Shown here in pieces: positions 33,964 to 45,136 of a stretch of DNA of 64,000 nt. The stretch lies in assembly GCA_037176885.1 (NCBI GenBank), contig JAWWNJ010000043.1, positions 806,001-870,000 of the forward strand, given 5' to 3'. The stretch is from Favolaschia claudopus. Its lineage: Eukaryota > Basidiomycota > Agaricomycetes > Agaricales > Mycenaceae. Numbering within the stretch: position 1 is the first letter of the stretch; every line of letters begins with the position of its first letter. The notes beneath the pieces are model-generated. The model was given only the letters and a program-made list of their open reading frames with translations, was not told where the DNA came from and searched no databases. The translations under genes and the position numbers were made by a program.

Positions 33964-36900
33964 ATGGCAAACCCCTACCAGGCTCATGCTGGGCCTAGCT
34001 ACTACATGCAGCCACCCCAATCTCCAATAAATAACGGCCAAAATTATCCGGCGCAAAACTATTACGGTCCCGGACCTTCTGCTGGACCACCACCCAACGG
34101 CGTGTATCCTTCTCACCAATACACGCCGGTGCCCCACGCTCCTCATCCCGGCATGTCTTCTCCCAGGCTAAATGGCGGCCGCGGAACTGGCGGCGCGGCG
34201 TACAATAACAACAACGCCAACAACAACGTCAACAATAATCCGCAATCGTCTAGAGGTCCGCACGGCTCTTACGCTCACGCTCACGCAAACTACCGCCCTC
34301 CGTACTCACATCCTCCGTATCCGCCCCCTCCCCCAAACAAGTACCCCCAGCCGCCACCGCCGCAGGGATACCCGCAGTATCCTCCGAATATGAATGGATA
34401 CGCACCGCCGCCCCAGTGGGCTGGACAGCAGTTGCCTCCACAGCAGCAGCAACAGCAGCTCTCCCCACTACCGATACCGGATATTCCTCTGGGACCACCA
34501 CCACCCCCACAAGACCCATCTTATTACCCTCCCAATCAACATCACATTCCCCCACGGACTAACGACGAGTTGACTCCGGGTATGCTCCCCTTATCTCTCC
34601 TTTTACCGTCATCATGCTAATCTCCATCAATTTAAGCCGCCCCCGCCCCCGCACCCTCAACCCCACCCCGCCAAACCCGCCCTTTCACACTCACAACCCT
34701 CACCGCCATCCCCCCGCACCTCGCCACGCCCTCCTCCATCCTCTCTCCGCTCTCCGCGATGGGCACCCCGCCGCCCGTGCACGCCCACGTGCCGCCCGTG
34801 TCGCCGACCATCTCGGCAACGCGTCTACCGCAGACGACGTTCGCGCCGACAACGATAATAGTATATCCAGAATCGGAAACCACGCCCACAACGATAGCCC
34901 ACGCACCCGACCCAGAATCGACGTCCCCCATTGGCAGCGGCGGCTGGGCGATCTGGTCGAGACGACCGCATAATCCCGCTCATGCACCGGGTGTGATCAT
35001 CTCCCCGCGTGCGAGGCCGCCGGCGGTGGTGTTGGCGAATGCGAGGGAGGGTGGGACGCCGCCGCCGAGTCCGCCGCCCGTTGTCGTTCACCCAGCAGCA
35101 GGATCAAAAGAGCCAGAAGAGAAGGAGAAAGAAGCGAACGAGGAGGAGAAGGAGGAAGAATCCGTTCGAGAGGCCAAAGAGAGTACGCCGGAAGCAGACG
35201 TGGAGGTGCCCTCGAGCGGGACGAGCACGGCGGATAATACTGACACGCGGACGACGGTGTCGCCTACGACGGCTGCGACGACTATGCCTGGGTCGCCTGT
35301 TTCGTCTGTGGCTGCTGTGCCCTCGGCAGCGAAGACAGCGGTAGTGGCTGAGGTTCCTGGGGAAAAGAGTGTTGATTCTACCACCACTGCTGATGGTGCT
35401 GCGGAATCCACTTCTGACGGATCTACAGCAGCTGCTACAGCCATTTCCCCGCCCCCTGCAGCGGCACCCGCTCCAGCACCAGCCGCTCCTCCAGCCAAAA
35501 AATCGTGGGCTTCCCTCCTTCGGCCCGCACCCGCCCCTTCTTCTTCTTCCTCCCCCTCATCCGCCTCACCCGCCTCTACCACCGCCTCCCCTCAGGGCCA
35601 AGGCCCGCAAAAACCGAAATTCAACGGCCTCCCGACCTCGTCCGTCGTCGGATTTTCCATCCCTGCGGGTCTTGTCACCGACAACGGCAAGGATAGTGAA
35701 AAAGACAAGTCGAGTGGTATATCGGGCGTGAACGCAGCCAACCGCGCCACCCTCCTCGCACTCCTCACCAACCCGCCGCCTCCGCCTTCCGCCTCCACGT
35801 TCGCGGACACCACCGTGCGTTCGTTCGCCTCCGCCTCCGCCTCTGCTGTCAAGAAACAAGACGCAGACGCAGACGAAAACGAGAAAAAAGAACGCGAGCG
35901 AATCATCCCGCGCGGGCTCATCAACACCGGCAACATGTGTTTCGCCAACGCGGTGCTGCAGGTCTTGCTCTACTGCGCGCCGTTTGCGGGGTTGTTTTCG
36001 CGGATGGGGGCGTTGCTCGGGGAGGCCGAGTTCGACGTCAGCAGCGGTGGAAATAATAACGCCAATGCGAACGCCTTCCCGCTTCCCGGTGCTGCTGGTG
36101 CTGCGGCGGAGGCCGACGACGGTGCAGGTGGTCTGGGGGGAGCAAATGGCGGCGCAGCAGGTATCGTAGGAACTGCAGCTGGAGGTGGAGGTGTGTTGGC
36201 CGCTGCCCCGCTCGTCCGCGCCACGGGAGCGTTTTTGAAAGAGTTTGTCGTCACTCCGAAGCCTACGCCGACACCTGCTGGTGCTGGGACAGCGAAAGGC
36301 AAGGCGAAGGCGGAGGAGAGGGCGGAGGAGCCAGAGGCGTTTATACCGACGTATGTGTATGATGCGTTGAAGGGGAAGAAGCGGTTTGATGGGATGCGGG
36401 TGGGTATTATTTTTGTCTCCAGGCGTTCTGCCTTCTTTCTACATTGTTTTATCACTGACGCCGATTTATTCTTCGTCTAGGGAGGCCAACAAGAAGACGC
36501 GGAAGAGTTCCTTGGGTTCTTCCTTGACACGTTGGAGGAGGAGCTTTTGGCGGTTGTAGCGGCGTTGTCGCCTCCTGCTGCGGCTTCGAAGCGCCCAAAC
36601 AACGCTAACAACGCGAATGGTGGATCAGGACGGGCGGTGGTGGAAGAGCATGAGGAGGAGGCGCCGCCTGAGACAGATGACGGGTGGCTGGAGGTGGGGA
36701 AGAAGAATCGGACGGTTGTGACGAGGACGGTATGTTCCCCTTGCCTCTCGATCTTCGGTCCATCGATGTTCAATGCTGATTGGGTACGGTACCCGTGTAG
36801 ATCAAGACCGCCGAGTCACCGATTACGCGGATATTCGGGGGCAAGTTCCGCTCGACCTTGCGGGCGCCTGGACAGAAGGATTCGGTCATCGTGGAGGATT

Positions 36901-37622
36901 GGCGGTCGTTGAGGCTGGATATACAGGTACTTCTTCAATCTCTCTTCCTACCTTTCTTTCGAGTGTGTCCCTGATTGCTCGCTCCCGCAGCGTGACGGTA
37001 TCCACACCATCCCCGACGCTCTCGCTTTTATCTCGCACCCGCAAAACGTACAACTCACACAACCCTCACGCCCGGGCATCGTCGTCGATGCTTCGCAGCA
37101 GGTGCTCATCGAGGCGCTCCCGCCAATCCTCATCTTGCACGTCAAACGGTTCTGCTACGACACGGAGGTGGGCGGGGTGGTCAAGGTCGGGAAGCAGGTG
37201 GCGTTTGGGCCGGAGCTTGATGTTATGAGTGGTGCGTTTCTTCTTGTTCATTGGTTTGTGGACAAGAATCTTACTTTCACTGAAGATGTCATGGTACCTG
37301 CGGCGCGAAAACAGCCGGCGAAGTATAAGCTCTTCGGAGGTCCGTGTCTCTTTACTCTCCTATTCAAAACTTGCGTTGACCGAAACATCTCGCAGTGATA
37401 TACCACCACGGCCTCTCTGCTTCAGGTGGGCATTACACCCTCGACATCCTCCACCCCACGCGCTTCCCCGGCACGAGTACGGGCAGCGAGCGTGAGAGGG
37501 AGGGCTGGATACGCATTGACGACGAGCTTGTCAGCGACGTACGGCCCATGGACGTTTTCGGCGGTGCGTCCGATGGGGACACGCGGTGTGCGTATTTGTT
37601 GTTTTATCGGAGGATACGGTAG
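33964..37622 (+). CDS. ubiquitin carboxyl-terminal hydrolase, USP10/Ubp3-like (C19 family)
   Basis: A cysteine deubiquitinase. Seven exons (33964-34579, 34637-36399, 36481-36729, 36801-36926, 36991-37231, 37286-37339, 37396-37622) sum to 3276 nt, or 1091 residues. The first 200 or so residues are Pro/Tyr/Gln/Asn-rich and probably disordered, then comes a long Ala/Pro/Ser/Thr linker. The Cys box is GLINTGNMCFANAVLQ with the nucleophile Cys. Next are a Gly/Ala-rich insertion, GGQQEDAEEFLGFFLDTLEE, PPILILHVKRFCYD, and the His box YHHGLSASGGHYTLDI, ending GDTRCAYLLFYRRIR. In yeast and animals Ubp3/USP10 pairs with Bre5/G3BP in stress granules, transport and ribophagy. The role here is inferred by family. 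The Gly/Ala/Asn-rich insertion within the catalytic fold, about residues 440-510, is notable. Confidence 0.92.
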
Positions 37623-37865
37623 CATGGGTGGGGTGAGGACGTCCTGTCCTCTGTGCTTTCGTTTTCGTGTTGCGTTTGATTTTTCTCGGTGCAATATCAC
37701 TTCTTTTCAGCATTTATGCAAACTGCAGGCTCTCTATTGGTGGTACATGTGGATGTAGAATGTAAAGGCGAAGATGATAAAGATTTTCAGCGAGAGCAGA
37801 CATACACAAGCTGCAGACAGCGGCCAAGACCAGGAGGTGTATCATAAAACCGGGGGCGGACGTGA

Positions 37866-38672
37866 TTACACAAATTCCTGTCTTCCGTCGTCAAGCTTCC
37901 ACCGCAATGACTGCGGGTTGGTGCAGGCTCGCAGTGGCGGAGAGTGGGATGCAGCTGCGCGAGAGCAGCATCGGTGAGGTGGAGATCGGTATACCCGTGA
38001 TCGAGCGACGAGACAGCTAGAAGATAGGGTCAGCGTTTCTATCGACGTCGATGAATAGCGGTCAAGGTCGAGAGGCACTGAGGTACCATGTTTGATTGAG
38101 TCGAGGTCGATAAAAGAGGAGATATCGAAGAAAGGTACGAGACAGGCAGGTAGGAACGAAATTTTTGATGACATAAAGCCGGAAAACAGCAGGAACAAAC
38201 GGCGGAGACAGCGACAAGAAAAAAGCACGCACATGGCGAATCATGATCATATGAGCCATCGAAGCGGGTGTAGGCTGCGAGTGGTGTCGACTGTGTCGTG
38301 GCGGCGCTGTTTATTGGTCAATCGCTACCGAAAAACGAAAGACCGATACTTACATGCGACGGTAGGAAAAGGCGAGCCGGGAGCCACAGACGGCGGTGCA
38401 AGACTCGGCTGAGATACTGCATGCACTGGTACTCCCGGCGCAACAAGAACTTCAGGCTGTAAGAGCGACACGAGTTCCATGCATGACGGAATCTTCTCGA
38501 ATTGTGCTTCCATGTCATGACCCTTCCCGATCGCACGACTCTCGAACAGAGCCAGCCTTCGCATGGACAGGAAAGCACTGAAGGTAGCAAGCAAGGCGAT
38601 AGCAGCAAGAAGAGCTATGATTGAGAAGTGGACGGGCTCCAGAAACCATTGTAATGCGGAGAACAACGCCAT
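37866..38672 (-). CDS. small single-span membrane protein, unknown function
   Basis: Start ATG 38672 (MALFSALQWFLEP). One clear span (HFSIIALLAAIALLATFSAFL) is followed by a short basic segment (SMRRLALFESR), then a Pro/Val/Ala-rich stretch (LVAPGVPVHAVSQPSLAPP). Exon 1 is 38354-38672 with a consensus donor (gtaagt). A small second exon (about 38244-38292) reads SYTRFDGSYDHDSP. A third exon ending at stop 37866 is likely (PLDLDRYSSTSIETLTL onward, basic and Ser-rich). Exon 1 is well supported; the downstream join is tentative. No family recognised. Confidence 0.5.
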
Positions 38673-39026
38673 TGAACGAAAGTGAGATGACACGCCAACG
38701 AAGAAGTGCTGGAAGTTTCGAGTACATTATCGATGGCGTCTCTATATAAAGTGAGGAAATGAGACAGGATCCGAGACACCAGGGGTATAACCAAGGAGCT
38801 TCGTGTATTTTGAGGAGATTCGATGTTTTAGATCAAAAGTAGCGGTTCGTCGTACTCTACAACCCATCGTCGCCTGGTCTTTTGCGGAGAAAGAGTACTG
38901 GTAGTTCAAATCTCAGCAACGGCAGGCCTCTTTCAGAAGCAGAACTCTCACAATCACAGCGCAAGGACCTAATGGCACGATAAATTACAGATATGAGACA
39001 TGTCAGTTCTGAGAAATGCCCCCCAA
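38673..39026. other. intergenic, no gene
   Basis: Lies between the start of the small membrane-protein gene and the 3' end of the GH3 gene, both on the minus strand. Nothing else seen. Confidence 0.5.
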
Positions 39027-42000
39027 TCAAAACGTCCCAGTCAGTCTGATATCCCGACTTGATGCCCCCACAAACACCGTAAACGTCCCCGGCGGGCGTA
39101 CAAACGACTGACTCGGAGTATCCCACACACTAATTCCCATGGGTTAGCCGTCATTTTACTGAAAGATACATATCGAGCCATACCTCATCTCGCGGGATCC
39201 AAGGGTCATCACGAACCTCTGACTAGCCCCCGCCACAAGCTGCACTTCATCGAAACCCCGAAGCACTTTCGGGGGCTCGCCTGCACTGGGAGGATACCCA
39301 AGGTATAACTGCGGCTTCTCCGTTCCAGCCACAGCGCCCGCGTTCTTGACACTGAATGACACGACTTGAGAATTAGTGGCTGATGAGATGATTGAGAGGC
39401 CGGTGTATTCGAATGTCGTGTATGATAGCCCGAAGCCATATTCAAATCGGGGTATAATTGCGTGCGTGTCCATGTATCGATAGTCCAGTAGTAGGCGTTC
39501 CGTGTAATTGATCTGTGTCAAGGCAGTCAGATAACAAGCTAAGGCAGAGATGTAGGTACGATACTGACGACCGGGAATCCGAGGGGGAACCCTGGGGCGG
39601 TGACGATGGTAGTACCATACGATGCCTCGTCCTACACCTGCATTCAGCGATCCATGTCAATATTCAGAAGAAATTTGTGTTCACATCCGCGATACTATAT
39701 GGGAGGCGGCCGCTAGGATTCACTGCTCCAAAGAGCACATCTACGAGTGCCGGGCCCGTCTGCTCGCCCGGCGCTCCAGCAAATATAATGGCAGTCACAT
39801 TCTCGTTCGTCGCCCACGGCATGTTAACAGGACCGATAGAATGAACGACAACAATGGTATTGCTGCATACCGCCGCCACTGCAGTGACCTAGACGTGCAC
39901 GAGGTACGGTTAGCCGAGGACCCAGGACGCAGAACAAGGAAGCTTCGACATACGAGGTCGCTACCGGCGAACCAAAGCTCCAAATCGTTCCTATCACCCT
40001 CATTCCCGTTGACCGTCTGGTAAAAGCCCAATTCTCCGCTCATCCTGTAATGGTCGGTGATGCGATCGTTATACAGAAGAGAAAAGGACATACACATTGA
40101 CCAGGACAATAGCGACATCCTGTCCCTTGGCAGCCTTAGCTCCAGCCGTCTTGTCATTAGATAACGAGGCCGACACCACCGCTCCGGCCGCCCCCAAACT
40201 CTCATTCAAGGCCGTAATAGGGGGCACCGTGAACTCAAGCGAATTCGACCCCGAGCCCCATCTACAATGCAAATTGAGTCAGCCTCGGCCCCGCCCATCC
40301 CATTCGCTCGAGACACTCGCACTCACCCAAGAGTCATAGTCCCATCATCGCACTCATTCAGGTCTCCGCACTTCAAATTTGGCATCAGCGCATCCTTGCC
40401 TATGATCGCGACACGTTTCCCGTCCATACCAGCGCTCTTGAGCGGCAGCGCATCCGCCTTGTTCTTCAGCAGGACCGCCGAGTCCGCGGCGATCTCGCGC
40501 GCGATGGCTGTGTGTGCCGTGGAGCGCACAGAGACGTCGAGGTTGTTTGGGCCCGAACCGTCGGAGTGCTGTGCGTCAAAGTTGACTGCTGGGTAGCCCT
40601 GAAAATGGTGAGAGGAGTGAGTGTTGAGCATTAGAATGGCGAAGAAGCGTACTACATACTGAGTCCTGTCCGAGGCGGTACCACGGTGCCAGGATGCGGG
40701 TTACCATCTGGTCAAGGCGCTAATAGAAAAGAAATAGCCCGGTCAGCTGGCCGTAGAGTGCCCATTCACGAAGCAGACCCACCGAGGAAGGCACTTTCCC
40801 TGAGTTTACGTCCGACTTGAGACTGCCGAGGCCCAGAAATGAGTTGAATGTCCCACCACCTACGAACGCAGGGCCGGTCACTACTCGACCAACATCGTAT
40901 CAAGAAGCTGCCGTACCTATGAGAATGTAATCGCCCGGCATCTCCATATCGAGTCCTGCATTCGCGTTATCCGCGGCAGAGTCATGCGTGGCACCCCAGT
41001 CGCTGACGATGTATCCTGAGATGAAAGATCGGAGTTTGCTTTAAATTTTAATTCTTCCCTCCCTCAGCCAGATACACGCACCTTGGAATCCATCTTTCCG
41101 AAGAAGACCATTCGGCCCGATGAGGGCTGCGTTGTGGCACGATGAGGTGCCATTGAACTGGTTATACGCGCACATAACGGATGATACGTTCGCCTGTGCT
41201 CGAGTGAGCATATCATGATAGGCGCAGTTATTCGATGAACACAAGGCTCATGATGAAACGAACGAAAACGCACCTCAATAGCTCGCAGAAACGGATAATG
41301 ATACATCTCATGCATGGTGCGATCGTCCACTTCGGCGATGAGACCGTACCGCCAGTGTTCTTGGTTGTTCGCGATGTAGTGTTTGGCACACGCCATGACG
41401 CCGACGCTTTGTATTCCTGTGATTGTTTCAAAGGCGGCTTCGCCGGTGAGGTAGGGGTCAGGGCCGAAGCTGCAGACGAGACATAAAAAAAATATCAAGG
41501 GCATGAAGTGGATGGTCACACAAGCCACACACCTCTCCCATCCTCGTCCCGCTTTGGGATTACGCATCTGAGGGTTTCGATGTGAGCTTCAAGGACTGAT
41601 GGATAGAGGTGAATGGGACGTACTAGATCTAATGCCGGTCCCAAGTGCATGCTACACAACAATCCTCAATGCTGAACATTCATGAAAAGAACAACGCACT
41701 TGATACCCTTCCCTCTGAACTCTTCACCCAACGCGACACCACGCGCGCGCATCAGCCTGCGGCTGAACGTCGCTGCTGCAGCAATTCCCGGCGGGAAGCC
41801 AGTTACACCCTTTGTCGGACGCACGCCCGCAGGGCCATCGTTAAGGCAGAAGCCAGGGATGCCCAGACGCGCGACAGGGTTCACATTGCCGACGCATCGT
41901 GAGCTAAATTGACCGACGCCGGTGACGAGCCCAATCTTCTCGTCCAGCTTGAGCTGCGCTACCGTCGCGTTAGCGAGCGCAAACGCCTCGTCCCACGACC

Positions 42001-42144
42001 CTGCGAAAAAGTCAGCTTTCCATGGTTTTTTCAAGGAATGGATCACGCACGTAGCGTGAAGCTAGCTGAGGCATCTATACCATCGTTCCGAGCCACCCCA
42101 GTCGCAATTGCAGCGAGAAAACAGATAAGACCCAGTGGCCGCAT
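39027..42144 (-). CDS. glycoside hydrolase family 3 beta-glucosidase, secreted
   Basis: A secreted glucosidase acting on cellobiose or beta-glucan oligomers. A signal peptide (MRPLGLICFLAAIATGVA) starts at 42144. GH3 N-domain: KIGLVTGVGQFSSRCVGN, LNDGPAGVRPTKGVTGFP, a conserved Gly-rich turn, SFGPDPYLTGEAAFETI, GVMACAKHYIANNQEHWR, SVMCAYNQFNGTSSCHN, and YIVSDWGATHDS with the nucleophile Asp. GH3 C-domain: ADSAVLLKNKADALPL, KRVAIIGKDAL, WGSGSNSLEF, NTIVVVHSIGPVNMPW, GAPGEQTGPALVDVLFG, NPSGRLPYSI. C-terminal Fn3-like domain: PRFEYGFGLSYTTFEY, GTEKPQLYLGYPPSA, LRGFDEVQLVAGAS. The last exon reads VWDTPSQSFVRPPGTFTVFV and ends at 39027. More than ten introns. It is the standard extracellular fungal three-domain form. 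Confidence 0.92.
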
Positions 42145-43065
42145 GAGAAAAGAAAGAGCGTGTGCCAGCGAAGCACTCGAAGTTGGTGGTAAGACGCATA
42201 TAGGCATCTCGGAGCTTCGTCGAATCGTCAGGGGACACAATGAAATCTGTCGATCAGATACGATTCTTCTGGTCAATTGGCGCGTGGAACTGAGAACCCC
42301 CTTGGGGTTTCCCTTGTTCTGGTATGTATCCAGCAGCTCGTATAGCGTTCTGGTGCGAGGAAGGAACGGAAAAGCCACGCTGAGCCCGTTCTGCTAGTGC
42401 TACATAAGCTAGTCCCCCCGAGATTGAATTGCGGTCATGGCGACGAACCTGCCTGATATGGCAGAGTCAGAGCTGCGCCAATACTCCATTTCAATAATCC
42501 AGGGGAAGTCAACTAGTGGGTAAGTTGGTAGCATGCAGTTGAGAGGAGTTGGAGAAAAGGCAGAGGGCTATTTCCAGGTAGGGTTAGGGTTTGTTAAGTG
42601 ACAATTGGGATTTACTTAACCTGGCAAAGGTCTAACCCCACCAAAACCCAACTCAGCTTGCTGTATTACTGCTTTTGAAAAGGACTCATCCCCCCGTCCA
42701 CTCAGTAATTTTGGGGTAAGCTACGTAGTTTTTTTTTCTTCTCCTTTTGGTTTACTTACACAGTCAAGGGTTGCGTATGAGTTCACTGGCAGCTGGACTT
42801 CAAGTTCAACTTTGGGAGGAGTGTATTGATATTGGGGCTCAATGGCGTATACAGTATCAGCGAAGAGACCTCCATGAGCGATTATCTACAGATATCAACA
42901 ATGAGCTGCCATGTTCACCAGTAAAACATCACATCGCGCAGATTGCTATAACTTAGTCTAAGTTGATGAGAATAAGGATAAGTAGATATAACCTTCAGAA
43001 TACAAAATCGGCCATTCTGAAATGCAGACGTTACTTGATAATGTCGACGCGCAGGCAGCTTGGAC
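42145..43065. other. intergenic, no gene
   Basis: Upstream region of GH3 and 3' flank of F-box gene 2. It contains a hairpin-prone stretch near 42585-42650 (gttaagt/acttaac arms) and weak inverted similarity between 42401-42425 and 42705-42730. Confidence 0.45.
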
Positions 43066-44754
43066 TTACGGTGGGGGAGTAATCAGCCGAAACACCAAAT
43101 TTTGTCGAGACCGTAGCTCATCGATGGTCGTTATCGTCGATGGCTGCAGCGTCCGAGTGATCTGCCAATATTCCACATACAAGTCGCAGCTGAAAGGCCC
43201 GACGTGCGCACGCGAAAGCAGGAAAGCCAAAAACGACTCATCAAGGAACACCATGCGCGTCTCGCATTTCAAAGTGCAGAGACGGGGGACGAGACCCGAA
43301 GGAGAATCGTCACCGTCGCGGGAGAGAGTCAAGGCTCGAAAGAGGTTGTCGGAGATGAGCATCTGCGCAACGCCATCCTGGTCCGGAATGAATTTGTAGT
43401 CGGAGATGCTGAGCTGCTCTAGGCTGGACAGACCCGCCAGACATTCGATGAGATGCGCCTCGGATATCGAGACATGGCTCAAGTCGAGAATGCGCAGGGA
43501 CTGATTGAAGGAGGATCGGGAGGACAGTTCCTGAAATTCGAGATGCGGCCAAGGGATACAAGGTTTATGGGAAGCTCTGCGGTGGTCATCCGACACCAAC
43601 TCGACTCTCAGCTCGTTTAGGCGTGGGAGAACGAGTTTCGAGAAAATATGAGGTGTAGCTTGCCTGCGAACCACACTTTTCACGCCCTTATCTTCAATTT
43701 CGATCGAGAGGCTCGTAATGTCAGATGACGTCCGAGGGATGCTTCGAATATTGCCCTTCACCATATCCGCTGTGGTCCAAGAGTTCGAGTTGACATGAAG
43801 CCGGAAGACGAGGGACGGGGGACAACGCGACATGAAGGAAACACAGTCCCCGAAGTCATCAGGTTGCACCCAGAGGCATCTGAAGGTGCGCAGTTGTTCC
43901 AACGGGGGCAGAGCTATTTTCGGAAGAACATGCGGCACGAGCTCGACGTTCCTCAAAGACGGTGCGCGACTAAAGCCAGGGTGTATCGTTTGCACATCTT
44001 TGAACTCGTAGGAATAGGTGTTGATCCGAGCGTCCTCCAACAACGGAAATGTTCCCTTGAGCGCATAGGCGAGCATAGGAATTGCGTCCTGCATTGTCCA
44101 AAGGGTAAAAACTTTCCACCGCGCTGACTGTGCTGCCAGAAGCTTGATTGGGTTTCCCATCCCTTTGAAGTCCCCGACGATCATCACGGAGAGCGGAGAG
44201 CTACCCGACCGCTCTATTGCACGCGTGAGCAACATAGTCCCCCAGTCCTGGCTCGGCTTCGTGTCACTCTGTCGCTCCCAAAGTAAGGAGTCGACCTGAA
44301 TGAAGTTCCACAGCGTGGGGGTGCCGAGGGCGAGCGCATGCCACATGGCGCACACGCTGGACAATCTTAGGAGCGGAGCGCGCGCCAGACGAGCCATCTC
44401 CATGTCGAAATTCGATGGCTCATTGAAGTGATCGTGGAAGGGCCGATCGAAGCCGCTCATGCAGAGCGCAAAGATTTTCACGAGGATCTCTGCCGGAAGA
44501 CGTCGAACGGGGGAGAGAAGGCTAATGCATTCGGCCCTGAATTCCTGGACCGCAGCGCGGCTTTTTTGCAGGTGATCCATCTGGGCTTCGAGTCTCGCGA
44601 TTTCGGAATCATAGCGCGCCAATTCATGCGATAACGCGTATAGATTGAACGGAAGAACGTCTGGAACAGGAGCATTGGTGCGTAGGAGCCCGCGTATGTG
44701 CGCTCTCGTGGCTGCATCTGGGAGAAGTGGAGAATGAGAGACCGTCAACGCCAT
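43066..44754 (-). CDS. F-box-like protein 2 with N-terminal coiled coil and LRR-like C-terminus
   Basis: Intronless, 562 residues from ATG 44754 (MALTVSHSPLLPD). The layout is the same as F-box protein 1: a conserved ELARYDSEIARLEAQMDHLQ coiled coil, the F-box-like motif VRRLPAEILVKIFALC ... LSSVCAMWHALALGTPTLW, then leucine-rich irregular repeats (APSLRNVEL, LSSLEQLSISDY). Protein 1 has ELARYDSLLQ and IRRLPSEILVEIF at the same places, so the two are family members. This family is large, so adjacency alone does not prove recent duplication. Probable SCF ubiquitin-ligase adaptor with unknown target. Confidence 0.88.
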   Translation of the reverse strand: MALTVSHSPLLPDAATRAHIRGLLRTNAPVPDVLPFNLYALSHELARYDSEIARLEAQMDHLQKSRAAVQEFRAECISLLSPVRRLPAEILVKIFALCMSGFDRPFHDHFNEPSNFDMEMARLARAPLLRLSSVCAMWHALALGTPTLWNFIQVDSLLWERQSDTKPSQDWGTMLLTRAIERSGSSPLSVMIVGDFKGMGNPIKLLAAQSARWKVFTLWTMQDAIPMLAYALKGTFPLLEDARINTYSYEFKDVQTIHPGFSRAPSLRNVELVPHVLPKIALPPLEQLRTFRCLWVQPDDFGDCVSFMSRCPPSLVFRLHVNSNSWTTADMVKGNIRSIPRTSSDITSLSIEIEDKGVKSVVRRQATPHIFSKLVLPRLNELRVELVSDDHRRASHKPCIPWPHLEFQELSSRSSFNQSLRILDLSHVSISEAHLIECLAGLSSLEQLSISDYKFIPDQDGVAQMLISDNLFRALTLSRDGDDSPSGLVPRLCTLKCETRMVFLDESFLAFLLSRAHVGPFSCDLYVEYWQITRTLQPSTITTIDELRSRQNLVFRLITPPP

Positions 44755-45136
44755 GGTGGTTTGGAAGAAAACGCTAATTAGATCACGGCCATCACTCCCA
44801 TCGGAACACCCTCCCAACAGGCGTCTACCCTCCATCCCTCCGATACATCCATGATCCATCGCACCACCACCTTTACTTATCGCCTCCGGGCACCGCGTCT
44901 TAGTAGTTTTGTGTACTTGTTGCGGTACAAAAACGCAGATACAAAAAAAATAGATCCCGGAAAACCCGCAGACAGTCCAAACAGCCACGACGAGCAGATA
45001 GATGCAATACCAAACTTTATCGAGGACGTGTTACTAAATTACAGTGAAACGAGCGTTCTATTCGATGATTATATATTATATATAGCGGTGTGTTTTCTAT
45101 CATACAATGTCCGAGTCACCCCAAGACTAAGTAGGA
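44755..45136. other. intergenic, no gene
   Basis: Between two leftward genes: the start of F-box gene 2 and the 3' end of the Methyltransf_22 gene. It includes an AT-rich stretch (atatattatatatag) near 45070 suited to a 3' end or promoter. Confidence 0.45.

Noticed and set aside
34250..36455. Minus-strand open frames across the deubiquitinase gene
   Set aside because: Antisense shadows of the Pro/Ala/Gly-rich coding sequence.
42585..42600. Interstitial telomere-like repeat (agggttagggttt)
   Set aside because: Only about two units, which is expected by chance; no longer array.
42401..42730. Possible second TIR element of about 330 bp between inverted CTAC(A/G)TA-AGCT-like ends
   Set aside because: The ends match only loosely with gaps, and no target-site duplication was found.
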